A stretch of DNA of 64,000 bases from Sphingobacterium shayense (GTDB taxonomy: Bacteria > Bacteroidota > Bacteroidia > Sphingobacteriales > Sphingobacteriaceae): assembly GCF_013179575.1 (NCBI RefSeq), contig NZ_JABMCQ010000002.1:1-64000 (forward strand), given 5' to 3'. The stretch's first letter is position 1. Every line of letters starts with the position of its first letter. A program made the translations under genes and the position numbers. The notes beneath the pieces are model-generated. The model did not search any database and was not told where the DNA came from. It worked only from the letters and a program-made list of their open reading frames with translations. Of the stretch, positions 9,106 to 18,600 are shown piece by piece.

Positions 9106-9109
9106 AAAA

Positions 9110-9367
9110 ATGACAGAATTAAAAGAAGAATTGAAAGGTAAAATCATTGAGGTTCTCAATCTAGAGGATATAACCTTGACTGATATTCAGGATGAAGACG
9201 CTTTGTTCGGAGAAGGTTTAGGTTTGGATTCTATTGATGCCTTGGAGTTGATTGTGTTGATGGATAAAGAATATGGCATCAAATTATCGGACCCTAAAAA
9301 AGGGAAGATTATATTCCAGTCAATAAACACAATGGCCTCTTATATTTCGGAAAATCGAACGAAATAG
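9110..9367 (+). CDS. Acyl carrier protein
   Basis: An 85-residue acidic ACP. The phosphopantetheine site is Ser41 within GLGLDSIDALEL, the classical DS motif at the start of helix II. It starts 4 bp after the truncated KS gene and 4 bp before the second KS gene. It is the only carrier protein visible in the cluster, so it is the likely scaffold for polyene or alkyl chain elongation and the donor for the acyltransferases encoded here. Confidence 0.92.
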   Translation: MTELKEELKGKIIEVLNLEDITLTDIQDEDALFGEGLGLDSIDALELIVLMDKEYGIKLSDPKKGKIIFQSINTMASYISENRTK

Positions 9368-9371
9368 TCTA

Positions 9372-10571
9372 ATGGGCAAAGGAAGAGTAGCAATTACTGG
9401 AATGGGAATTATTTCTTCGATAGGTCTTACTGTCGAAGAGAATCTGCATGCACTATTAACGGAACAGCATGGCATTTCTCGATTGGAAAATTTTCCTACC
9501 AAGTGGAGTTCGGATATTCTCGTTGGAGAGGTGAAGCATACCAACGAACAGTTGGCTCGGATTTTAGATGTCGATACGACGGCAGCCTATACGCGGACAG
9601 CACTTTTGGGAATATATGCTGCAAGGCAGGCAGTATACTCGGCGGGTTTAAAAGATTTAGGGGATAATCGAACTGGTCTAATTTCTTCAACAAGTGTGGG
9701 GGGAATGGATTATACCGAAAGATATTTTTATGATTATGTAGATAACCCTGTAATACGACCTTTTATAACGACACATGACCCTGGAAGTTCAACGCAGCAG
9801 ATTGCTAGTGATCTTGGAATCAAAGGTCTTGTGACGACAATTAGTACAGCCTGTTCATCGGCGGCTAATGCGATCATGATGGGCGCGCGACTGATTACTT
9901 CGGGGCGACTGGACCGGGTTATCGTTGGTGGTGCTGATGCGCTAAGTAAATTTACGATTAATGGTTTTAACACATTAATGATCCTCTCCGATAAGCCTTG
10001 TAGACCATTTGATGATCAACGTAACGGATTGAATCTTGGAGAGGCAGCAGCTTATCTGGTTTTGGAGTCAGAGAAATCTATTCAAGCGAGAGAAAGGGAG
10101 GTTTTAGCATACCTGGCTGGTTATGGGAATGCGAATGACGCTTTTCATCAAACGGCATCGTCAGCTGATGGTGAAGGTGCATATTTAGCAATGCACAAAG
10201 CGCTGACGAATGCAGGAATAGAAACTTCAGCAGTCGATTATATTAATGTGCATGGTACTGCTACGGCGAATAATGATCTTTCCGAGGGTTATGCTATATT
10301 ACGTGTTTTTGGTGATAAGCCTCCCGTTTTTAGTTCTACAAAGGCATTTACAGGGCATACGCTTGCCGCCGCCGCTGCAATAGAAGCTGTCTATAGTATA
10401 TTAGCAATACGTCACAATAAGGTTTTTCCAAACCTCAATTTTCAGCGAACTATGCAAGAATTTACCTTCCGTCCGCAGCCAAGTCTTTTGACACAGGATG
10501 TTTCGTGTGTGTTGTCGAATTCGTTCGGATTTGGGGGTAATTGTTCTACTTTAATTTTCACCAAAAAATGA
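9372..10571 (+). CDS. Beta-ketoacyl-ACP synthase II-like ketosynthase
   Basis: A full-length 399-residue FabF-like ketosynthase with Cys161 (STACSSAAN), His294 (NVHGTATANND) and His329 (FTGHTLAAA). The N-terminal ITGMGIISSIG motif is typical. It overlaps the next gene by an ATGA junction; that neighbour is a catalytically dead KS homologue, so the two probably form a KS-CLF heterodimer like ApeO:ApeC of aryl-polyene synthases. Role: iterative elongation with malonyl-ACP to the polyene. Confidence 0.9.
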   Translation: MGKGRVAITGMGIISSIGLTVEENLHALLTEQHGISRLENFPTKWSSDILVGEVKHTNEQLARILDVDTTAAYTRTALLGIYAARQAVYSAGLKDLGDNRTGLISSTSVGGMDYTERYFYDYVDNPVIRPFITTHDPGSSTQQIASDLGIKGLVTTISTACSSAANAIMMGARLITSGRLDRVIVGGADALSKFTINGFNTLMILSDKPCRPFDDQRNGLNLGEAAAYLVLESEKSIQAREREVLAYLAGYGNANDAFHQTASSADGEGAYLAMHKALTNAGIETSAVDYINVHGTATANNDLSEGYAILRVFGDKPPVFSSTKAFTGHTLAAAAAIEAVYSILAIRHNKVFPNLNFQRTMQEFTFRPQPSLLTQDVSCVLSNSFGFGGNCSTLIFTKK

Positions 10572-11629
10572 GCAAGTGTGTCTACATTAATGGAATTGGC
10601 GCTGTTAGCACACAAGGTGCATGGCGTCTAGGTTTGTTCCATCAAGCCCAGGAATTAAATCATGGGATCAATGAGGCCGTCTCACCCTCTTATAAAGAAC
10701 TTATTGCTCCAGCAATGCTCAGACGCATGTCGAATGGCGTTAAGATGGGGATATACGCGGCTCAACAGGCACTCAATGAGTCATTTATCGTTGTTCCTGA
10801 CGCTGTTATCACAGGAACTGGTTTAGGGTGTTCGATAGACTCAGAGAAATTTTTGCGGGGCATATTAGACAACCAGGAAGAGTTTTTGACACCGACGTCC
10901 TTTATTCAGTCAACACACAATACCGTAGCCGCTCAGATAGCTCTTAGGCTAGGGTGCAAAGGTTATAATTTTACCTATGTACATCGTTCAGTTTCATTTG
11001 AATCGGCTGCACTCGATGGGCTAATGCAGCTCCAAGATGACCAGGTTCGTGACATTCTTTTAGGTGGAGTTGACGAGCTATCCCAGCATACCTATGGTTT
11101 GCTACAATTAATCGGCCAAATAAAACAAAATGGGCTACATGAAACGGTGAAATGCAGTGTTTCTAAAGGGGTCAATTACGCAGAAGGAGCGACATTTTTT
11201 ACGCTTAGTTCAGAGCGTAAAGAAACTAGTTACGCACAACTGATTGACGTCTCCCTTCAACATGATCTCGATCATAATGAACTTTCTACTTTCGTCGAAA
11301 ACTTTTTAATAGCACAAAAAATTGATTATGGACAAATAGATGCCATTGTTCTTGGGATCAACGGCGATCGAGAATACGATAAATTCTACGATATATTTGG
11401 TCAAACGTTTGGGGAGATCCCAACCCTGTATTATAAACATTTAATAGGTCAATACGACACCTCTTCGGCCTTCGGTCTCGCGGTAGCGGCACGTGTGTTA
11501 AAGGATCAAGAAATTCCGGATGTTCTTTTTTGGAATACTCATAAAATGTTCAAAACTTTAACGAACATATTAGTTTATAATCAGTTTAACGGTAAAGACC
11601 ATTCTTTAATTCTTGTTCGTGCATGTTAA
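10568..11629 (+). CDS. Chain-length-factor-like ketosynthase homologue
   Basis: A 353-residue KS-fold protein starting at the ATG that overlaps the upstream stop as ATGA; an upstream in-frame ATG at 10541 would lie within the KS gene and is less likely. The nucleophile region reads HRSVSFESAA with no Cys. The second His motif is altered to LIGQYDTSSA (Gln where active KS have GH). These losses are what is expected of a chain-length factor or ApeC-type partner. It would set polyene chain length with the preceding KS. Confidence 0.8.
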   Translation: MSKCVYINGIGAVSTQGAWRLGLFHQAQELNHGINEAVSPSYKELIAPAMLRRMSNGVKMGIYAAQQALNESFIVVPDAVITGTGLGCSIDSEKFLRGILDNQEEFLTPTSFIQSTHNTVAAQIALRLGCKGYNFTYVHRSVSFESAALDGLMQLQDDQVRDILLGGVDELSQHTYGLLQLIGQIKQNGLHETVKCSVSKGVNYAEGATFFTLSSERKETSYAQLIDVSLQHDLDHNELSTFVENFLIAQKIDYGQIDAIVLGINGDREYDKFYDIFGQTFGEIPTLYYKHLIGQYDTSSAFGLAVAARVLKDQEIPDVLFWNTHKMFKTLTNILVYNQFNGKDHSLILVRAC

Positions 11630-12396
11630 AGCATTCCGTTCTTTTTCCGTTATTTATTACCTTAAACAGCTTCACCTTACTAGCCGTCTTTGCAGGGCAG
11701 TCATATGTTTGGTTGTTGTTGTCTTCAATGGTTACCCTAGCGATCGTTACCTTAGGCACCTTCGATATCCGGTTAGGGTATTTCATGCCAATATATTTCA
11801 AAGGGAAGGATACAAGGGATAAATTTATTTCGTTGTCATTCGACGATGGTCCCTCGGACCATACTTCCGAAATACTTTTTCTTTTAGATAAATATAACGC
11901 CAAAGCGACATTTTTTTGTGTCGGTAAACAAGTGAAAATTTATCCAGAGATAGCAAAAAAGATTGTTAGAAATGGGCACACAATAGGAAATCATACCTTT
12001 ACGCATACTCCTCAGTTTGGGTTTATGGATCGTAGGCAGGTTGAGCGGGAATTACGCGATTGCGATCGCACATTTTTAGAAGTAGTAGGCAGGGTACCTC
12101 GTCTTTTTAGACCTCCTTATGGAGTGACTAATCCTTCGATCGCGAAAACAGTCAAAGTTACAAAGCACCATGTAATTGGTTGGAGTAACCGTTCTTTAGA
12201 CACGGTTATAAAGCAAGATGCTAAAATTTATAAGAGAGTCGTTAGAAGGCTTCGTAGCGGTGATATCATCCTTTTTCATGATACATCAGCACGTACCGTC
12301 GAGGTAATCAGGAGATTGTTACCTTTTTTAGTAGAAAACGGGTACGTATGCGTGACAATAGATAAATTGTTAAATTTGCAAGCGTATGAGGATTAG
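11623..12396 (+). CDS. NodB-domain polysaccharide deacetylase, membrane-anchored
   Basis: A 257-residue protein with hydrophobic segments at about residues 5-50 and a NodB domain after them. The metal/catalytic motifs are clear: SFDDGPSDHT (catalytic Asp and metal Asp), HTIGNHTFTH (metal His pair) and RPPYG, with a late LFHDTS motif. This family removes N- or O-acetyl groups from carbohydrates in a metal-dependent manner; homologues occur in flexirubin clusters with unclear substrate. It overlaps the KS-like gene by 7 bp and LolA by 11 bp. Confidence 0.85.
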   Translation: MLKHSVLFPLFITLNSFTLLAVFAGQSYVWLLLSSMVTLAIVTLGTFDIRLGYFMPIYFKGKDTRDKFISLSFDDGPSDHTSEILFLLDKYNAKATFFCVGKQVKIYPEIAKKIVRNGHTIGNHTFTHTPQFGFMDRRQVERELRDCDRTFLEVVGRVPRLFRPPYGVTNPSIAKTVKVTKHHVIGWSNRSLDTVIKQDAKIYKRVVRRLRSGDIILFHDTSARTVEVIRRLLPFLVENGYVCVTIDKLLNLQAYED

Positions 12397-13012
12397 TTTA
12401 ATATATATTATTCTGTTTATTATCCCTTTTTTGGGTTGGAGCCAATCCCGAAAAATGGATGCTACGCAAATTCAGACTTTTGAGCAGTCACTGCGTCAGC
12501 TGGATAAGGTGGAAACTCTGGAGGCAGATTTTGTACAGTATAAACATATGAGTTTTATAAAAAGGCCAATCGTTTCTAAAGGGAAACTGTATTTAAAAGG
12601 TACTAAATTACTGCGGTGGTCATATCTTTCACCCTTTGTTTATGACATGGTTTTTAAGGAAGGAACGATTCGGATTAACGACCAAGGAAATAAACGTACA
12701 ATAAATATTGGTGATAGTAAGCAGTTTGAGAAGATAAGCGGTTTAGTTTCTTCAAGTATGCGTGGAGGTAGTTATAATCAAAAGGAGTTTACAGTCGGTT
12801 ATTTTATTAAAGATGGAGCGAATATGGTTCGCCTTACACCCAAAGGAAACGAAGCAAAAAAATATATAGAAACGATTGAAATTATATTTTCACGATCCGA
12901 CAAGAGTATACAGGAGGTCATTTTAACAGAACCATCTAAGGACTATACTCGTTTCGTGTTATCCAATAAAAAAGTAAACAAATATATCGATGATTCGATT
13001 TTTAACCTATAG
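12386..13012 (+). CDS. LolA-like outer-membrane lipoprotein carrier protein
   Basis: A 208-residue protein with an N-terminal signal peptide (hydrophobic residues 3-17, ending LGWSQS) and a LolA-type beta fold. Typical blocks are LEADFVQYKHM, SKGKLYLKG and LLRWSYLSPF. LolA ferries hydrophobic lipoproteins through the periplasm. As a member of the pigment operon it may carry pigment or pigment-bearing lipids to the outer membrane. It overlaps its neighbours on both sides (11 and 23 bp). Confidence 0.8.
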   Translation: MRISLIYIILFIIPFLGWSQSRKMDATQIQTFEQSLRQLDKVETLEADFVQYKHMSFIKRPIVSKGKLYLKGTKLLRWSYLSPFVYDMVFKEGTIRINDQGNKRTINIGDSKQFEKISGLVSSSMRGGSYNQKEFTVGYFIKDGANMVRLTPKGNEAKKYIETIEIIFSRSDKSIQEVILTEPSKDYTRFVLSNKKVNKYIDDSIFNL

Positions 13013-13604
13013 TGCATTTTTAGTATTTCTTCTGTTTTCTTGTCGAAGTTATCGATACGCCGATGCGGTCGGCGTTAGACCAGCAAGCCAGGAAATAAAC
13101 ACCTTTTTTTTAGACACGGCTGAATCGATCGTTTATCGGGCAAAAATTGATGCATTTTCGCGAAAAATTAATGGGACAGCGCTTATAAAGACGTTAGCTC
13201 CACAGGAGCATCGCGTAGCCTTAGTCAGCGATTTTGGTCAAACTTTATTTGACGTCAGCATTTCTAATGATGACTATACGTCACATTATATCGCCCCAGA
13301 CTTAGCAAAAAATACGGTGATTAATACGGTAGTAAATATCTTTCGGACTATCACCGAGCGTCGATTTGCTAATTCTGCTTTAATCTTTAAAGATAAACAA
13401 CATTACCCCGTGTATGTCGTCGAAGATAGCTATTACAAGTTTAAAGAGAATAAAGTGAATAGTATAACGCAAGTTAAAAGGCTAAAAGAAGAGTTTATCG
13501 TAAATTTTACATCATCGGGAGACTCTATACCTACACATATTGACGTGCAACATAAAAAATATCCATTTACGATGAGTTTGGTCTTGGATCAGCAGGATCA
13601 ATAG
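12990..13604 (+). CDS. LolB-like / DUF3261-like outer-membrane lipoprotein
   Basis: A 204-residue lipoprotein: signal hydrophobic core at residues 5-17 and lipobox LLFSC (Cys18). The mature part is a beta-rich domain containing INGTALIKTL and VALVSDFGQTLFDVSI, resembling the DUF3261/LolB-like proteins of aryl-polyene clusters. Directly following a LolA-like gene, it is the likely outer-membrane receptor of a dedicated Lol-type carrier route. Specific family membership is a judgement from pattern, not from a search. Confidence 0.65.
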   Translation: MIRFLTYSAFLVFLLFSCRSYRYADAVGVRPASQEINTFFLDTAESIVYRAKIDAFSRKINGTALIKTLAPQEHRVALVSDFGQTLFDVSISNDDYTSHYIAPDLAKNTVINTVVNIFRTITERRFANSALIFKDKQHYPVYVVEDSYYKFKENKVNSITQVKRLKEEFIVNFTSSGDSIPTHIDVQHKKYPFTMSLVLDQQDQ

Positions 13605-13623
13605 ATCTATAATCATTAAATTT

Positions 13624-14001
13624 ATGATGTTAAAAGAGTTTTATACGATTGAGAATATTATAGAGCACGATGTCCAGTCTTACGATGTGCAGATCCGTTT
13701 GAACCCCAAACATGATATTTTTAAGGGACATTTTCCGAATAACCCGGTAACACCGGGGGTTTGTATGATGCAAATTATTAAGGATCTAAGTGAGCATGTA
13801 ACGGGAAAACAACTATTTCTAACAAAGTCTTCCAATGTAAAATTTATGGCTCTAATCAATCCAGATCAGAATCCTCTTTTGAACCTAAATTTATCCATCG
13901 AGGCAGACGAGCAATACGGATTAAAGGTGAAAAATGTAACAAGTTTTGATCAGACGGTTGCTTTGAAGCTAACTAACATATATAAAATTATAATATCATG
14001 A
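13624..14001 (+). CDS. FabZ/ApeI-like hotdog 3-hydroxyacyl-ACP dehydratase
   Basis: A 125-residue hotdog domain with the full HFPNNPVTPGVC loop, placing catalytic His36. The residue that is Glu/Asp in FabZ/FabA (four to five residues after PGV) is Gln here (CMMQII). It therefore has the His that the two ApeP-like proteins lack, and lacks the acid that they keep. It may form a mixed active site with one of them. The start could be either of two consecutive ATG codons at 13624/13627. It overlaps the next gene by 4 bp (ATGA). Confidence 0.8.
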   Translation: MMLKEFYTIENIIEHDVQSYDVQIRLNPKHDIFKGHFPNNPVTPGVCMMQIIKDLSEHVTGKQLFLTKSSNVKFMALINPDQNPLLNLNLSIEADEQYGLKVKNVTSFDQTVALKLTNIYKIIIS

Positions 14002-14483
14002 AAAGTCTAGCGGTTATTCTGTGCTTGTTTCTCGGCTGGATTGCCGTAGATTTGCCAACTATTCGTGAACACTTTCGCAAGGCGAAAGATTCACAATCAG
14101 CGACGGAATCACTTTATAACGAGTTGGTTGGTTATACGATGGGCGATCCAGTAGTACTTGCATATAAGGGAGCTTCTCAAACTTTAAAAGCCAGGTTTGA
14201 AAAAAATCGGGCTAAGAAAAAAGTTTTGGTCGGGCAAGGCATAAAAATTTTAGAAGAATCTGTAAAAGCGGCACCTGATGAAGTAGAAATTCGACTAGTG
14301 CGACTAGCTATTCAAGAAAATGCACCCAAAATCCTTAAGTATAAAGCAAATATGAAAGAGGACAAGCAGATGATTTTGACTAATTTCGCAGCTCAATCCG
14401 TGGCGGTCAAGAGAATAATTAGGCAGTATGTGGCACAATCCGACTATTTCTCGCAAACGGAGAAAGATAAGGTCGCAGAGTAG
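13998..14483 (+). CDS. Secreted helical protein of unknown function
   Basis: A 161-residue protein with an N-terminal hydrophobic signal or anchor (residues 3-17) and a mostly helical, Lys/Glu-rich remainder with two segments (about 70-110) that look like a helical repeat. No catalytic motif or known domain is recognised. The ATGA overlap with the hotdog dehydratase gene and the 8-bp gap to the glycosyltransferase place it firmly in the operon. It may be a periplasmic accessory protein of pigment transport. Confidence 0.6.
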   Translation: MKSLAVILCLFLGWIAVDLPTIREHFRKAKDSQSATESLYNELVGYTMGDPVVLAYKGASQTLKARFEKNRAKKKVLVGQGIKILEESVKAAPDEVEIRLVRLAIQENAPKILKYKANMKEDKQMILTNFAAQSVAVKRIIRQYVAQSDYFSQTEKDKVAE

Positions 14484-14491
14484 TTTTTCTA

Positions 14492-15676
14492 ATGGATGAA
14501 CACGAATCTATAGTATTGAAGATAGCGCAACAGGGTGTTGTTATTATTATACCAACATATAATAATGAGAAGACCCTAGCGCGTGTTATTGACGGTGTAC
14601 TGGAGTATACCTCGTCTGTGATCGTCGTAGATGATGGGTCCACTGACGGCACCAAACAGATTCTTTCAAATTATCCACAAATTGATATTATTAATTGTCC
14701 CGTTAATCAGGGAAAGGGCATGGCATTGCGAAAAGGATTTCAATTTGCGTGTGCTCATGGCTTTAAATATGCAATAACGATTGATTCTGATGGTCAACAT
14801 TATCCTTCCGATATTCCTGTGTTTATCAATCGTCTTGATCAGCTTGCGGAACCGACGTTGCTGATTGGTAGTCGAAACATGGCGCATGAATCGGTACCGA
14901 GGAAAAGTAGTTTTGGTAATCGGTTCTCTAATTTTTGGTTTTGGTTTGAGACAGGTGTGAAACTATCGGACACGCAATCTGGATTCCGCGCGTATCCACT
15001 TCAGGCTTTAGCAAGAAAGTACTACACTAGGAAATTTGAGTTTGAAATCGAAGTTATTGTTCGTGCGGCATGGCATAGTATTGCTGTAGAAAATGTTCCT
15101 ATTCAGGTGTTGTATGATTCAAAGGAGCGTGTAAGTCATTTTCGTCCATTTAAGGATTTTACGCGGATTAGTATTTTAAATTGTGTGTTGGTTCTTCTGA
15201 CCTTTTTATACATTATTCCGCGTAATTTTATAGGTAGTTTCAAAAAAAAAACTTTTACAGAATTCGTTCGTGAGAATATTTTCGGTAGCGAAGATTCTCC
15301 GGAGAAAAAGGCGTTATCCATAGGCTTAGGCGTGTTTTTCGGGATCGCACCGGTTTGGGGATTTCAAACTGCATTAACGATCACATTGGCGGTTTTTTTT
15401 CGATTAAATAAAATTTTAGCATTCGCCTTCTCAAATATCAGTTTTGCACCCTTTATACCGATCATTATTTATGTTTCGTTGTTGGTTGGCAGTGCCGTCT
15501 ATCCATCGGCGGAAAGTCTTCATATAGAGTCGATTTCTTTAGATACCATAAAATCTCACCTATGGCAATATTTAACTGGTAGCTTGATTCTCGCGTTTGG
15601 AATGGCCTTATTGTTTGGCGTTTCAAGCTACATGTTTTTTAAACTTAATCAGCAACGATCAATTTCAGCACCGTAA
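14492..15676 (+). CDS. GT2 glycosyltransferase fused to DUF2062
   Basis: A 394-residue two-domain protein. Residues about 10-235 form a DPM1-like family 2 glycosyltransferase: IIPTYNNEKTL start, VVDDGSTDGT nucleotide-binding block and IDSDGQHYPSD with the metal-binding acidic motif. Residues about 270-390 are the DUF2062 membrane domain (GVFFGIAPVWGFQTAL and several hydrophobic helices). Similar fusions are regular members of aryl-polyene and flexirubin clusters. It may glycosylate a polyprenyl or pigment intermediate. The stop overlaps the next start by one base. Confidence 0.82.
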   Translation: MDEHESIVLKIAQQGVVIIIPTYNNEKTLARVIDGVLEYTSSVIVVDDGSTDGTKQILSNYPQIDIINCPVNQGKGMALRKGFQFACAHGFKYAITIDSDGQHYPSDIPVFINRLDQLAEPTLLIGSRNMAHESVPRKSSFGNRFSNFWFWFETGVKLSDTQSGFRAYPLQALARKYYTRKFEFEIEVIVRAAWHSIAVENVPIQVLYDSKERVSHFRPFKDFTRISILNCVLVLLTFLYIIPRNFIGSFKKKTFTEFVRENIFGSEDSPEKKALSIGLGVFFGIAPVWGFQTALTITLAVFFRLNKILAFAFSNISFAPFIPIIIYVSLLVGSAVYPSAESLHIESISLDTIKSHLWQYLTGSLILAFGMALLFGVSSYMFFKLNQQRSISAP

Positions 15677-18600
15677 TGGACGTATTTTTTTATCAGATAT
15701 ATCTATGGGTGCAACGCAAGAAAATAATTTCATGCGTGATTGTTTTTTTGTTTTTGATCATTTGCACTTTTCTTGCTTCGAAAATCCGTTTTGAGGAGGA
15801 TGTTACGGCGATTATTCCGAACTCCCAGCAGTCGGAGGAACTCTCCCGGGTGCTAAGTCAGATCAATTTTGCAGACAAGATTACCATACTTATTGAAAAA
15901 ACGGGAAGCGGAGATTTTGGCGTAATGGCTGAAATGGCGAGACAATTTGTTGATTCAACAAGTGTAGATACTTCTTACATACGAGCGGTAACCGGTGCGA
16001 TAGGGCAGAGCCAGATGGCGGATGCTGTAAATTTTGTGTATCAGAATTTACCTTTTATACTTGATCAATCGGATTATACGGTGATTCAGCAGAAACTAAC
16101 TCGGGATAGCTTGCGGAGCCAGATAGAGAGCAATTATCGGCGGCTGATTTCTCCCGAAGGTATGTTTATGCGTGACATGCTGCTAAATGACCCCTTGGGC
16201 TTGACTACTATTGGATTGAAGAAAATGCAGTATAGTGCAGTTGGAGACAATTTTATTTTAGTAAACGGCTATATTTCAACTCTAGATAGCAATAAATTAC
16301 TTCTTTTTATTGATCCTAAGTACCAAGGGACGGACACAGAACATAACACATTCTTTGTTGATCATTTGAATGACTTAAAAAAGCAATTGAATGAACAATA
16401 TCAAGATCGAGCAGAAATATCGTATTACGGAGCGCCTTTTGTTGCTGTCGCGAATGCCAAACAGATAAAGAAGGATATTTCCACTACCGTCGTTGTTTCG
16501 ATGTCAGTATTAATGGTGTTACTAGTGCTATTTTATAGACGTATCTATGTGCCTCTGTTGGTGTTTATTCCAACGGTGTGTGGTACATTATTTGCATTGG
16601 CTTGTTTGTATCTCTATAAGCCCATCATTTCAGCAGTATCGTTGAGTATCGGTGCAGTCCTTATCGGAATCACGATAGATTTTGCCCTGCATTTATTAAC
16701 GCACTACAAGAAATCTGCGAATCCAAAAATGCTTTTTAAGGAGTTGACACGGCCTCTACTGATGAGCGGGGCTTGTAATGCACTAGCATTTCTTTGTCTG
16801 TTGTTTGTACATTCTGAAGCACTGGTGGATCTAGGTATTTTTGCATCAATATGTATTTTCTCCTCTGCGGTTTTTTCATTATTGATAATACCTCATTTAT
16901 ATCACCCAAAAGAACAACTGCGCCATAGTAATCTGATTGATAAGATTGCGTCGTTTCCTTTTGATCGGAGCAAAATTTTAATAGCAGTTTGCTTGTTGTT
17001 GATATTTGGAAGTATATTTAGTAGTGGACGAGTGAGCTTTAATAAAAATATTGCAGACCTAAATTTCGTTCCGCCAGATCTTCGATTGGCAGAAAGTAAG
17101 CTCGATAGCATAACATCTGGGTCTACAAAGTCATTGTACTTAGTGTCAACTGGGAAAAGTTTTGAAGATGCAGCGCGCCAATCAGATACTTTGTTAACTA
17201 CTCTAAAACGGACGTATGATCAAGGTATTATAAATGCATATCAGGGCTTTCATATATTGCCTTTGTCGAAATCGGCTCAGCAATACAAAATAGAGCAGTG
17301 GAATAATTTTTGGACACCAGCGAAGAAACGCGCGCTTATAGAAGAATTATTGCAAGAAGAGGAACGCTATGGATTTTCTTCCGATGCACATCAATCATTT
17401 TTCGAACTCCTCGATAGACATGTTGAACCATTAAGCTTTATAGATTATCAAACGTTATCGCTGCCAGGGTTTACCGATTACATCGCCGAGCGAGATAGTT
17501 TTTATACCATATCAACTCTCGTGAAATTACCGGTTTCAAATAAAGATACTTTTGTAAAGCAGATAAATAAAGAACATAAAGTCCTTGTTGTTGATAGACA
17601 ACATCTTAATGAAACTTTTTTAGGACAGCTGCGAAACGATTTTAACAGGCTTATCGGCTACTCTTTTTTAGCGGTTCTTTTGATCTTGTGGTGCTTCTTC
17701 AAAAAGATTGAACTCGTATTGCTGAGTGCGATACCGATTGGTCTTACGGGTCTGGTTACCACTGGTTTGATGGGGGTATTTGGATTGGAATTTAATATAT
17801 TTAGCGCGATAGTATGTACATTGGTTTTCGGCCACGGGGTAGATTTCAGTATTTTTATGACCGCTGCCTTACAACAACAATACACGACGGGTAAGGATGA
17901 ATTGCAGACCTACCGTACATCAATTCTATTGGCCGTGCTTACAACCGTGCTTGCAGTAGGCGCTCTTGTATTTGCAAAACATCCTGCGCTACTTTCAATC
18001 GCTTCGGTTTCGCTCATTGGTGTCTTTGCAGCAGTGATAATTACGTTTGTATTCTACCCGATGTTGTTCAGGTTCTTCATCTCCGATCGAGCAAAGAAGG
18101 GGCAGTCACCGTTTACTATCATCCAATTATTACTTTCATTAGCTTTTTTTGCTTATTATGGAATTGGAAGTTTTTTGATTTCAATTTTCGGATCGGTGAT
18201 GCATTCTATCTTTCCCAGGGATAAAATGCATAAAGAGCTGTTCTTTAGGGGATTAATCGTTAGGTTTATGAACTCTGTGTTATCTTTGAATCCGAGGGTG
18301 AAAAGGAGATTGTTAAACCCTACTGGTGAAAGATTTCAACGGCCTGCCATAATTATAGCTAATCATAGCTCTTTCCTAGATACATTATCCATGGCGACAC
18401 TTGTGCCAAAAAGTATTTTCTTGGTCAATGATTGGGTGTGGAATTCACCTATTTTTGGTCGCGCAGTACGTCTACTTGGAGCTTATCCTGTTAATAATGG
18501 ACTGGAAGATGGGATAGAGGTACTCCGTCATAAGGTAGAAAATGGATATTCGTTGATTGTTTTTCCTGAAGGTACCAGGTCTTATGACAATGAAGTACGA

